Shown piece by piece: positions 36,025 to 44,141 of a stretch of 64,000 bases of DNA (position 1 is the stretch's first letter; each line of letters begins with the position of its first letter). This DNA comes from Alphaproteobacteria bacterium LSUCC0719 (lineage in GTDB: Bacteria; Pseudomonadota; Alphaproteobacteria; Puniceispirillales; Puniceispirillaceae). The position numbers and the translations under genes are program-made. The stretch lies in contig JBFPJN010000001.1 of the NCBI GenBank assembly GCA_040839025.1, positions 496,001-560,000 of the forward strand, read 5' to 3'. The notes under the pieces were generated by a model, which made no database searches, was not told where the DNA came from, and worked only from the letters and a program-made list of their open reading frames with translations.

Positions 36025-37116
36025 CTACTCGATCCGGAACGTGAATCGGTTTGCCGCCAACACTGCGTTCAACTGCTCGATAGCGGTGTCCGACAGAACA
36101 GCGGCGCCTGAAACGACTTCTCCCGCGAGGTCACCGATAATAAGGTCAGACGGCCCAAGATTGGCCTCGGCTGTCTCAATAAACTCCGGGTCGGCGATGA
36201 TCTTGTCAAACGCGTCGCGCCAGGCAGCCACTACGTCGGCAGGTGTATCAGTAGGAAGGAACAATGCCTTGCTGGCCCGGTTCCAGATCCCGTTGATTGC
36301 GAGGTATGTCTCAAGGTCTGCCCCTGCAAGCGGCGTGCCGTGGATGCGCTCGTACTGTTCAGGGAAAGTCGGAGTGTTTGGCGAGTAGGGGGTGCGCTGA
36401 ACCGTCCCGTCCGCCTGGACCAGCCCAAGTGACATCAGGTCGCTGAACTCACCACTCTCAATGCCGGGAACCACACGTTTCAGATAGTTTGCCGAGCCAT
36501 GCGAGCTGATCTGGATCTCACCGCGCAGAAAGGCCTGGAACCCGTTGCCGGAGGAAAGTCCAGGGATCGGCTTTGCGCCTTTGATCCCGAGCTTGTCGAA
36601 GACCCAGACGTGGAACAGGTCCGCCGAGCTTGGCGAGTTCAGCGCATAAAGCGCCAGCGGACGCTCGATCAACGGACCGAAGTCGTAAGGCTCGGGCGAA
36701 ACGGCCGAACTGGTGAACCAATGAGTCTCCGAACCGATGAGCACGACCGGCTGATAGGCCGACAGATCGTATTCAACCAGCGAGTTGCGCGTTGCCTGAT
36801 TGACGACGGTAGAGGTTGAGGTTGCCAGCAGATAGGTTCCATCGGCCAGTTGGTTGTTGTGGAACTGGTTGGCACCCTTAATCGAACCGCCACCCGGGAT
36901 ATTTAGCATCTGCACCAGTGGGTTGCCAGGAAGATGCCGCTCAAGGAATGGCAGCAAGTAGCCAAACACCCGCGTTGTTCCGCCGCCTTCGCCAAAGGGC
37001 ACAACGACTGTGATGGTTTGTCCCGAAAAGTCGACCTGAGCGTTCGCAGAAGGCGCACCAAAGGCCGCCATGGCGATCACCGCCACGCCCAGCATGAAGT
37101 TTTTCAAGGCTTTCAT
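36025..37116 (-). CDS. tctC: Tripartite tricarboxylate transporter substrate-binding protein (TctC/Bug family)
   Basis: A 363-residue exported protein. The signal peptide runs to about ANA-QVD. The Bug-family beta-strand and loop ITVVVPFGEGGGTTRVFGYL and MLNIPGGGSIKGANQF are present. It overlaps the stop of the GntR regulator gene by ATGA and has GGGAGGG upstream of the ATG. It should capture an organic anion in the periplasm for the TctA-TctB fusion permease. Confidence 0.9.
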   Translation of the reverse strand: MKALKNFMLGVAVIAMAAFGAPSANAQVDFSGQTITVVVPFGEGGGTTRVFGYLLPFLERHLPGNPLVQMLNIPGGGSIKGANQFHNNQLADGTYLLATSTSTVVNQATRNSLVEYDLSAYQPVVLIGSETHWFTSSAVSPEPYDFGPLIERPLALYALNSPSSADLFHVWVFDKLGIKGAKPIPGLSSGNGFQAFLRGEIQISSHGSANYLKRVVPGIESGEFSDLMSLGLVQADGTVQRTPYSPNTPTFPEQYERIHGTPLAGADLETYLAINGIWNRASKALFLPTDTPADVVAAWRDAFDKIIADPEFIETAEANLGPSDLIIGDLAGEVVSGAAVLSDTAIEQLNAVLAANRFTFRIE

Positions 37117-37958
37117 TTGTTTTCCCTCCCAATGTTGGTAGTTGCTTGAAATCCGTCGATTTTGGGTGATTTCGGCCTCGCGCGATCAACAAGCGATGGC
37201 CAGTTTCTTCCTCGTAATTCAAGAAAATCATCAAAAAGCACCCGCGCGCGATTAAGCGAGGCGTCGGCTGCGTCACGCATTGCACCGGCGATTTGCGACC
37301 GGCTGCCGGACGAGATCGCGTTGTATAGTGCCAGCCGGTGCTTGGTGCCCTGCACGAACATTGATCGGTTGAAGGCTTCGAAATCGACAGGCCCCCCGAT
37401 CTGGCGTCTCAGAAATAGTTTGAAGATGCGCATTTGCTGCCAGGCTTCACGCTCCAACGTGTACACCCGGTCGCTGTTGGCTGCCCGTACGAAGGCTTCG
37501 GTAAATTGAACACTGGTGATGTAGTCGCCGTTGCAATAGCTTGTGACCTTCGATTCCAGAAGTCGTGCGTAAAGTGCCTTGATACGGTCGTGGTCGGCTT
37601 CGGTAGCGCGCTCAAGGAACAAAGTTGCGATGAGGTCGCTGAGTGATTTTCGGACTTCGATGATATCGATGATCTGTTCCAGTGTGTAGGTGCGCACGAA
37701 CACGCCACGCTGCGCGTCGATCTCCACCAGACCGGCACCGTATAGCCTGCGCGTCGCCTCGCGGATCGTTCCGCGGCTGACGCCAAGCTCCCGCGCCACG
37801 ACCTGTTCCCGGATCTTGTCACCACCAACGAAAACGCCATTCAGAATGCGCCATCGCAAGAGCGCGAGGGCGCGGTCGCCCAAGGACCCGGCTACCAAGT
37901 CATCCGGAGAGTGGTAAATGCCGATGAAACTGTCTGACCAATCTTGCTGCAAGATCAT
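37113..37958 (-). CDS. GntR-family regulator (FCD subfamily) of module 2
   Basis: A 281-residue regulator. The winged helix DNA-binding domain covers about 25-95 (DRALALLRWRILNGVFVGGD, then VARELGVSRGTIREATRRLY, GLVEIDAQRGVFV). An all-helical FCD effector domain follows to about 245. It is the first gene of the TTT-ComA-sulfatase operon and is translationally coupled to tctC, so it probably controls its own operon in response to the imported acid. A large palindrome lies 30 bp upstream of the ATG. Confidence 0.9.
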   Translation of the reverse strand: MILQQDWSDSFIGIYHSPDDLVAGSLGDRALALLRWRILNGVFVGGDKIREQVVARELGVSRGTIREATRRLYGAGLVEIDAQRGVFVRTYTLEQIIDIIEVRKSLSDLIATLFLERATEADHDRIKALYARLLESKVTSYCNGDYITSVQFTEAFVRAANSDRVYTLEREAWQQMRIFKLFLRRQIGGPVDFEAFNRSMFVQGTKHRLALYNAISSGSRSQIAGAMRDAADASLNRARVLFDDFLELRGRNWPSLVDRARPKSPKIDGFQATTNIGRENK

Positions 37959-37987
37959 TCACTAACTGCATTAAAATCAATTTTCTC

Positions 37988-38028
37988 AAAAAGTGTCGAC
38001 ATTTTTGCCGCAAATGTCAACACTTTTT
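37988..38028. promoter_or_regulatory. Palindromic operator or hairpin upstream of the GntR operon
   Basis: Two 17-base arms, AAAAAGTGTCGACATTT and AAATGTCAACACTTTTT, are inverted repeats with one mismatch around a 7-base spacer. TGTCGACA-type half-sites resemble GntR-family operators (T-N-GT-N(3)-AC-N-A). The site is 30 bp before the regulator start, a good place for autorepression. A hairpin role at RNA level is the alternative. Confidence 0.55.
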
Positions 38029-38229
38029 GCGGTCCTTGGACCGTGACACGATTCTATGATCTCGGCTCCCTGAACGCGGCACTTGGACGGGTGTTACTGA
38101 AGCTTATGCGCCACGTTCCAAGCGCCGCGATCATAGAACCGTGTTTCGCGGCTCTCGGAGCGTGATCTGGTCAACGGTGATGCTTTTGGAACTCGAAGCT
38201 CGGAACTCGGACTGTGAGCCAAAGCCCAC
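38029..38229. repeat. Repeat-rich island segment, no gene
   Basis: Contains 38114-38196, the inverted partner of 31317-31399, and an internal inverted pair around TTCTATGATC (38046-38065) and GATCATAGAA (38125-38143). Together with the 201-bp repeat that follows it forms the second edge of catabolic module 2. No coding sequence is convincing here. Confidence 0.75.
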
Positions 38230-38430
38230 GATCCGCGGCTCAAGGTCCGTGGACCACGGACCTTTTTGCTTGGGCCTTGGAACTCGGACCATGGTCGAGG
38301 GTTCAGGCAAGGTTACAGGTAAGGTTTTGACAGTTGACCTGTAAGGGCGGCTTGCTAAGCTATTGATATAGCTGGAATCAGTTACTGGATGGCGCCACGG
38401 ATAGGCATCGAACCCCGTCCCGGGGAGCCA
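38230..38430 (-). repeat. 201-bp inverted repeat, right copy
   Basis: Inverted partner of 24552-24752, 200 of 201 positions identical. It ends in the 16-bp tRNA-Asn core, which is shared with the 66-bp repeat beginning at 38415. Confidence 0.95.
38415..38430 (+). other. Internal attachment core, inverted and with both island arms (attP-like)
   Basis: The same 16 bases as the tRNA-Asn 3' end, but on the opposite strand to the two outer copies. On one side it has the arm found at the left boundary (201-bp repeat), on the other the arm found beside tRNA-Asn (66-bp repeat). It is thus the arrangement expected of a circular element's attP site, embedded inside the integrated island. Confidence 0.85.
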
Positions 38431-38480
38431 ACCTCCTTAAAGCAAGGTCCGTGGACCGTGGTTCAAGTGACTGTTTCCAA
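38415..38480 (+). repeat. 66-bp inverted repeat, left copy
   Basis: Perfect inverted match of 39974-40039. The copies flank the integrase segment and include the attachment core. The following 38481-38792 stretch (312 bp) shows no gene, RNA or further repeat. Confidence 0.95.
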
Positions 38481-38792
38481 GGATCACGGTTCTTGGACTT
38501 TGGAATCTATCTCAGCCATTCGCTCATGTGCGGTGGTGACGCAGTGATGTTCTAGACGCGATGTGCCAAGTTGCACGCGTTCTGCAGAGTGTGTGGGTGC
38601 CTTTGGCAATGAACCATCAGAGTTCGTAGCCCCATTCCTGCAGAACACGATCTTCCCCTAGAATGATAGTGCGCTAATGCCGCGCCTGATTCGTTGGACA
38701 GACAGCGTTATTGAGCGCATCGTTATCAAAGTCCTCTCAGCAAACGTGTGTGCTTAACCGTGCTTTATGGCTGGGGGGACACCCGATGGTCA

Positions 38793-39938
38793 CTATTTTA
38801 TTATCAGCTTCATCCACCCATGCATGACAGTAAGGCTGTGTCCCTGGCCATATTGATGGCCGATGCCTTCGGTTGTCCAACCGCCGATGGCATCGATGAT
38901 GTCGGCTGGGCATTCAATGGCACGGAGGCGGTCACGCAAGCTGTGTCGGAAGGAGTGGATAACACATCCATCAGGCACCCGTAGCTTCAGCCATTTGTTC
39001 AGCGCCGCACTGGCTGAGTTCGCATTGCACTTGGCGTCGCTGCAGTATTTTGGGAAGGCGAGGGTAGAGCCTGCATCCTTGATCTTCTGCGCTGCCCAGA
39101 GTGATGCTCCCACCAGTGGCACCTGTCTGCTGCTGGACGACGTCTTCAGACGTCGCCAGGGATGCTCGACAAGATCGACATAGGGTGTATCGCTATCGAG
39201 ATGGATGTCACAAGCCGGCAAGCCGCAGGCTTCTGACAGGCGCATGCCTGTGTCGCTGATCAGAGCGATAAGCCAGCGTGGCTCATCATCCAGTGCCATG
39301 CACTCCTGCTGGATCTTGACCAGATCAGGAGTAGGGATCGGCAGCCGCTTCTTCTTTACCTCATCATCCGGGATGAAGGTGCCGCTGAACACATTAGTCA
39401 TCGATAGACCATGTTCCCTGATGGCAAGGTTGATGACTGCCCTTACAGATGAGAAGACACGCTTTACGGATGATGAGGACATGCCGCGCTCGAACAGATA
39501 GTCCCTGAAACGTCCTGCGTCTGACACCTCGAGTGATGTCAGACTGTCATGCCCGAGGCATTCGATCAGATAGCGGATGCTTCGCTCTGATGATTCAAAG
39601 AACAGGCTGGTCTTACCTGTACCCTTTAGCCGGTGATAGAGCGCCAGCGCGTCAGTCAAACTGAAACTGTCAGCCGCCACCGTTCTGGTCTCTGGCAGGA
39701 CCGTCAGGCCAAGCTCCTTCGAATAGATCATTTCCATCCGCAAACTATCCCAGTATCGCTCCAGCCTGTCAGACAGGGCGGCAGCAGATCTGGCAGCCTT
39801 GGATTCTGATTTTGTACGAAGGGAGACCTCGATTTTCCGCTTGGGAAAGCGATACCGAAGATCAGAAGGAACCGCACGAGAGAAGTAGTACGTGCCGTTA
39901 CGATTGTAAAAGTATACCGGAGACCTTACCCACACCAT
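38793..39938 (-). CDS. int: Tyrosine recombinase / phage-type integrase of the island
   Basis: A 381-residue integrase. The N-terminal part (VRSPVYFYNRNGTYYFSRAV, then PSDLRYRFPKRKIEVSLRT) resembles the arm-binding region of tRNA-targeting island integrases. A SAM-like core-binding domain lies at about 90-185. Catalytic residues are R233 in DTGMRLSEACG, H328 and R331 in HSFRHSLRDRL, W354 in the usual His/Trp position, and nucleophile Y363 in GHQYGQG. It is adjacent to tRNA-Asn and transcribed away from it. The gene sits between perfect inverted copies of a 66-bp repeat, so its orientation may switch. Confidence 0.92.
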   Translation of the reverse strand: MVWVRSPVYFYNRNGTYYFSRAVPSDLRYRFPKRKIEVSLRTKSESKAARSAAALSDRLERYWDSLRMEMIYSKELGLTVLPETRTVAADSFSLTDALALYHRLKGTGKTSLFFESSERSIRYLIECLGHDSLTSLEVSDAGRFRDYLFERGMSSSSVKRVFSSVRAVINLAIREHGLSMTNVFSGTFIPDDEVKKKRLPIPTPDLVKIQQECMALDDEPRWLIALISDTGMRLSEACGLPACDIHLDSDTPYVDLVEHPWRRLKTSSSSRQVPLVGASLWAAQKIKDAGSTLAFPKYCSDAKCNANSASAALNKWLKLRVPDGCVIHSFRHSLRDRLRAIECPADIIDAIGGWTTEGIGHQYGQGHSLTVMHGWMKLIIK

Positions 39939-39973
39939 GGAAACACAAGCTCCTGTTCCAGAACGTTAATCGT

Positions 39974-40039
39974 TTGGAAACAGTCACTTGAACCACGGTC
40001 CACGGACCTTGCTTTAAGGAGGTTGGCTCCCCGGGACGG
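39974..40039 (-). repeat. 66-bp inverted repeat, right copy, running into tRNA-Asn
   Basis: Perfect inverted partner of 38415-38480. It covers the region upstream of the integrase start and the last 16 bases of tRNA-Asn, including the encoded CCA. The part outside the tRNA contains the palindromic GGTCCGTGGACC type motif also found in the 201-bp repeat. Confidence 0.95.
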
Positions 40040-40098
40040 ATTCGAACCGCCGGCCAAGCGATTAACAGTCGCTTGCTCTACCGCTGAGCTACCGGGGA
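40024..40098 (-). tRNA. tRNA-Asn (anticodon GTT), island integration site
   Basis: A 75-nt tRNA with encoded CCA: acceptor TCCCCGG pairs with CCGGGGA, D-loop AGCTCAGCGGTAGAGC, anticodon loop CTGTTAA, T-loop TTCGAAT. The gene is intact; its last 16 bases are the attachment core duplicated at 24552 and, inverted, at 38415. Confidence 0.95.
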
Positions 40099-40173
40099 AA
40101 CGCCTGCGGAGCGTTATACATTACTAATTCGACGATGCAACAGGGTTTTTTCATGTTCTGGACCTGATGCGGT

Positions 40174-41220
40174 TCAGACATGCGCGGCAAGGTCGCGTGC
40201 CAGCCCCGCAATCACCTTGTCATCCAGACTGTCGACCGCCAGTTCACCAAGATCGGCATGCTGGCGCGCCGCCGCCGAGCGGTCATAGGCCGGGTCATAA
40301 TGATCCTCAAGAACACGTCTGACAAAGCCGGCCCAATCCCCGGCATCCACACAGCTTCGCCAGTCGTCAACGCGCTCATGGCCGATGCGCGTCACCACCC
40401 AGCTCAGCAAGGGTTTCAGCCGGTCCGGTTCGGCAATGATATGGTCATAATCGGCAAGCAGGAATTTGACGCGCGCCGCCAATGGCGCAACAACCTGCAG
40501 CGCCGGCGCATCGCGCATCCGGTGCCACAGGGCGCGTGGCACATGCAGATCACCGATCTTGTTGCTTTCCGCCTCGATAAAGACGGGGCGTGCAGGGTCG
40601 AGCCGGTGCATCGCCGCAAAAAGGTGCGATTCAAAATGGCGTTGCGAGGGTTGGGGCTGGCCCGGTTCCGGACCAAGAAGTGAACCACGATGACTTGCCA
40701 AACCTTCAAGATCGATGATTTGTGCGCCGGCTTCAGCCGCAGCCCGCAAAATGCGTGTCTTCGCCGTTCCTGTTCGGCCCCGCAGCATGATGACCCGCAA
40801 TGTCGAGGGGAGGGAGTCAAGCCCGTCCAGTATCGCCTTGCGATAGGTTTTGTAGCCGCCTTCAAGCAGGATAACCTTCCACCCGATTTCGCTGAGAATC
40901 CGCGCCATGGCCCCGCTTCGCTGACCACCACGCCAGCAATAGACAAGAGGACGGAAATCGCGCGGTGCATCGCCAAGACGGGTGTCGATATGGGCTGCGA
41001 TATTGCGCGCAACCAGTGCAGCGCCACGACGTTTTGCCTCGAACGCGCCGATCTGCTTGTACATGGTGCCGATCTCGTCGCGTTCACGATCATTCAGCAC
41101 CGGCATGCTGACCGCTCCGGGAATGTGATCTTCGGCAAATTCGCCTTCCGAGCGCACATCGATGATCATGTCACAGGATGTGTCCAGCCAGGTCGTTGCG
41201 CGGGTGATCGGGGGTGACAT
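40174..41220 (-). CDS. mnmH: tRNA 2-selenouridine synthase
   Basis: A 348-residue MnmH (SelU/YbbB). The N-terminal rhodanese domain has IIDVRSEGEFAEDHIPGA and the catalytic Cys95 in VYCWRGGQRSG; a P-loop follows at GRTGTAKT (148-155). The enzyme replaces sulfur with selenium at the wobble 2-thiouridine of tRNAs for Lys, Glu and Gln, via a geranylated intermediate, using selenophosphate. It is 14 bp downstream of the selD fusion gene and at the end of the operon, which ties selenium activation to this use. It flanks the right side of the island. Confidence 0.92.
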   Translation of the reverse strand: MSPPITRATTWLDTSCDMIIDVRSEGEFAEDHIPGAVSMPVLNDRERDEIGTMYKQIGAFEAKRRGAALVARNIAAHIDTRLGDAPRDFRPLVYCWRGGQRSGAMARILSEIGWKVILLEGGYKTYRKAILDGLDSLPSTLRVIMLRGRTGTAKTRILRAAAEAGAQIIDLEGLASHRGSLLGPEPGQPQPSQRHFESHLFAAMHRLDPARPVFIEAESNKIGDLHVPRALWHRMRDAPALQVVAPLAARVKFLLADYDHIIAEPDRLKPLLSWVVTRIGHERVDDWRSCVDAGDWAGFVRRVLEDHYDPAYDRSAAARQHADLGELAVDSLDDKVIAGLARDLAAHV

Positions 41221-41234
41221 GGGTGGTACTCCTG

Positions 41235-43457
41235 TCAGGCCCTGACCCGCAGGCCAGGTGTAGTGTCTTCAAACTGTCCGATAATCGCGGCCGCTATGCC
41301 GTCACTATTCAGTTGTTCGACAATCGGCGCGGCGTCCACCGCCGGAAGTGCGGCCAGAAGGCCGCCACTTGTCTGCGGGTCGAACAGAATATTCATGATG
41401 CCTGACGTCGGTGAATTGGCGGCGAGCCTGACAGCGGCCTTGTTCTGGCCATGCAGGGTTGAACGGTGGCCAGCGTCCAGCAAGGTGATGGCCCCATCCA
41501 GACAGGGCAGGCTGGACAACTCGATCAGCACGCCTTTGCGATTGCACCGCTCGGCCAGGTTCAATGCATGGCGCGCCAGCCCAAATCCGGTGACATCGGT
41601 CATCACCGGATTGTAGTCGGCCAATAGCTGTGCGGCCCTGCCATTGCCCTGTGCCATGCTGGCGGTCGCGGCGGCAACCCAGTCACCACGTGCCGCGAGT
41701 TGCATCTGCGCCGCCATGATGACACCCGTGCCAAGGGGTTTTGTGAGGATCAGGGCGGTGTCTGTGTCGGCAGCTGGCGGCGTTGGCGGCCCTTGTCGCC
41801 ACCCGGTGATGGAAAAACCAAGGCCAAGGTCACGGCTTTCACCCGTGTGACCGCCGACAAGCTGCACCCCGGCCTCGCTCAACGCCAGCAGCGCGCCTGT
41901 CATGAGCTGGGTCAATTGGTGTTGTTGCAGATCAAGACGCGCCATGCCCATGGTCACATTGGCCATGGCCCAGACCGGTACAGCATTGGCAGCGTATATG
42001 TCGCTCATAGCGTGGATGGCGGCGATCCGGCCAAGCAGAAACGGGTCGCTGACGATTTCTGAAAGGCTGTCGATAGACTGGACAAGTTCGCCGGCCTCAG
42101 GGATTGGGAGGACTGCAGAATCTTCCGCCACCCCGTCTGGCGGCATCAAACGGGGGTCCGCGCCAAGCGCCACCGCCCTGTCTGTGGCATCGCGCATCGC
42201 AGCGGCAAGCGTTTCATGTCCGGTCTTGGAGCCGCAGCCGAGGCAACGCATGGCTTCGAATGCCGGGTCTGTCGGTGTCGCTGCACGCTCTTTCAGTCCA
42301 GGAAACATCTTTGGCGCCGGCGGGGGCGACATTTTCAGCTTTGTGTATTTCGCCATCCAGCGGCGGTCGATCCATTTCTTGGCCCACCACCAGAGGCGCG
42401 ACTTGCTGGCATGTGTGCCACGGATGCCGATGGCATGCCCGTCCGCAGTGCCAAGGATCGCCAGCGCACGTTTTTGAGGCGACCAGCCACGAAGCGCCTT
42501 GCCATTGAGATAACGGCGAAGGTTGTCGGCCAGTACGGGGCCGGCCCGCACAGCATAGACCCCCGCCTTTGGCCGGGGATCATCAGTCAATGTCGCAATA
42601 TCGCCGGCAGCAAAGACATGCTTGTGAGATACCGACTGCAGCGTTCTGTTGACGGCAACGAACCCACGATCATCGAGGGCAAGACCGGTGGTGGCGAGCC
42701 AGTCCGGCGGCGCCACTGCGGTGACAAGAAAGCTGACGTCAAAGCCATGCTGGCTGCCATCTTCCAGATAAAGTGCGTTTGCCATGACCCCGGTAACGGT
42801 CTGGCCGCAGCGAACGGTGATTCCGGCGGCGGCAAGTGTTTCATAGATCAATCGTGCAGCACGCGCCGGCATTTCGGGAACCAGCCTTGCGCTGCGTGCA
42901 TAAATGTCGATCTGGGGACGGGTTCCGGTCGCGGAAAGCCAGCGTTTTGACAGCGCCAGTGCCAGTTCGCAACCTGCTGCACCGCCGCCGATGATGGCTA
43001 TTCTGCTAGGATGACCACCGGCGGTAAGCAATTCGAGCCTGTCGCGGAACCTGCCGATCGGCTTGACCGGAATGCAATGCTCGCCCGCGCCGTCAATCGC
43101 CGTCATGTCGGGCTGGCCACCTATATTCAGGGACAGCACGTCAAAGGGCAGGGGTGGTCGACCTTCAAGATGTACCAGCTGTTCGACGACATCCATGTTG
43201 GTGACGCGCGCGTTGATAAACCGCGCACCGGCCATCTGGGCAAGTCGTGCAAGATCGATGTGGATGTCCTGTGCCGGCCACACACCCTCGACAAATCCGG
43301 GAAGCATGCCTGAATAGGGGGTGTTGACATCCTGACAGATCAGGGTCGTGCGAAGACCGGCAACCGGTTTCATGGCAAGAGATTTCAAGACGGCAACCTG
43401 GGCATGGCCGCCGCCGGCCAGTACCAGTTCCGCAGTTGTTGTCTCGGCGGCGCGCAT
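41235..43457 (-). CDS. selD: Fusion of NADH dehydrogenase-like FAD protein and selenophosphate synthase
   Basis: A 740-residue fusion. Residues 1-385 are a pyridine-nucleotide-disulfide/NDH-2-like flavoprotein (LAGGGHAQVAVL and IAIIGGGAAGCELALAL). Residues 395-740 are SelD: C408-G-S-K411 corresponds to the catalytic Cys-x-x-Lys of the Escherichia coli enzyme, followed by VQSIDSLSEIVSDPFLLGRI, AANAVPVWAMANVTMGMA, GGHTGE and DPQTSGGLL. SelD makes selenophosphate from selenide and ATP. The flavoprotein half probably supplies reduced selenium (inference; such fusions are known from other bacteria). The start overlaps the flavin reductase stop by one base (TGATG). Confidence 0.92.
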   Translation of the reverse strand: MRAAETTTAELVLAGGGHAQVAVLKSLAMKPVAGLRTTLICQDVNTPYSGMLPGFVEGVWPAQDIHIDLARLAQMAGARFINARVTNMDVVEQLVHLEGRPPLPFDVLSLNIGGQPDMTAIDGAGEHCIPVKPIGRFRDRLELLTAGGHPSRIAIIGGGAAGCELALALSKRWLSATGTRPQIDIYARSARLVPEMPARAARLIYETLAAAGITVRCGQTVTGVMANALYLEDGSQHGFDVSFLVTAVAPPDWLATTGLALDDRGFVAVNRTLQSVSHKHVFAAGDIATLTDDPRPKAGVYAVRAGPVLADNLRRYLNGKALRGWSPQKRALAILGTADGHAIGIRGTHASKSRLWWWAKKWIDRRWMAKYTKLKMSPPPAPKMFPGLKERAATPTDPAFEAMRCLGCGSKTGHETLAAAMRDATDRAVALGADPRLMPPDGVAEDSAVLPIPEAGELVQSIDSLSEIVSDPFLLGRIAAIHAMSDIYAANAVPVWAMANVTMGMARLDLQQHQLTQLMTGALLALSEAGVQLVGGHTGESRDLGLGFSITGWRQGPPTPPAADTDTALILTKPLGTGVIMAAQMQLAARGDWVAAATASMAQGNGRAAQLLADYNPVMTDVTGFGLARHALNLAERCNRKGVLIELSSLPCLDGAITLLDAGHRSTLHGQNKAAVRLAANSPTSGIMNILFDPQTSGGLLAALPAVDAAPIVEQLNSDGIAAAIIGQFEDTTPGLRVRA

Positions 43458-44011
43458 CAGGTCGAATAGGTGCCCAGACGCCCCTTGAAATATGCCGCAG
43501 CTTCGCCGTCACGGGTGGCGAGATCCATCACCTCGCCAACAAAAATTGCATGGTCACCGCCTGGATATTCTGCCCACAATCGGCATTCAAAGGACGCAAT
43601 GGCATCGTCCAGTACCGGCTGGCCAGTGACACCCCAATGCCAGGCCGTGTCGGCGAACCGTTCGGCGTCGGGCGCGGCAAAGGTTCTGATCAGATCCTCG
43701 CAGCCGGCCGGCAACACATTGACGGTAAATCCGGCCGAGGCGCGGAAAAGCGATGCCCGGTCATTGCCAAGGTCGAGTGACCACAGGATCAGGGGCGGGT
43801 CCAGTGACACCGAATTGAATGAACTGACCGTCAGCCCATAGGGCATGTCGGATTCGCCGCGGGTTGTGACGATTGTGACGCCGGTCAGAAAATGCCCCAT
43901 GGCAGACCGGAACCTGTCAGCGGTTACCGATGCTGCTGCCTGCGAAAGATCATTTGATTTGGCGTCGACCGACACTACCGATTCCATCTCTTGTTCCTGT
44001 TCAATCGTCAT
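43457..44011 (-). CDS. Flavin reductase-like (FMN-binding) domain protein
   Basis: A 184-residue protein of the flavin reductase-like family (RutF/HpaC type): FRSAMGHFLTGVTIVTTRGE, then YGLTVSSFNSVSLDPPLILW with the FMN-contacting Ser/Asn region, then FTVNVLPAGCEDLIRTFA and a C-terminal GGDHAIFVGEVMDL. These proteins reduce FMN with NAD(P)H or bind FMN themselves. It is translationally coupled to the selD fusion, so it may provide reduced flavin for selenium reduction or may be a passenger; the sequence does not decide. Confidence 0.85.
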   Translation of the reverse strand: MTIEQEQEMESVVSVDAKSNDLSQAAASVTADRFRSAMGHFLTGVTIVTTRGESDMPYGLTVSSFNSVSLDPPLILWSLDLGNDRASLFRASAGFTVNVLPAGCEDLIRTFAAPDAERFADTAWHWGVTGQPVLDDAIASFECRLWAEYPGGDHAIFVGEVMDLATRDGEAAAYFKGRLGTYST

Positions 44012-44141
44012 CCTTGCAGATGCCGCCTGTTGTTACGGCAAGCATAGCATTGCCACCCCATATAGGTGCGACATTTTTGGCGGCAAAGCCAAAACTGTAA
44101 AAAATTCCCGTACCGGCCGAGGTTCTGCCGCTGACCGGTTG

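Noticed and set aside
24552-38430. Composite transposon reading of the 201-bp inverted repeats
   Set aside because: No transposase is present in or beside the repeats. The repeat ends coincide with the tRNA-Asn core and a tyrosine recombinase is adjacent, so site-specific integration explains them better.
38481-38792. Possible small gene or transposase remnant between the 66-bp repeat and the integrase end
   Set aside because: Only very short frames occur (for example 26 codons near 38677) with no recognisable motif.
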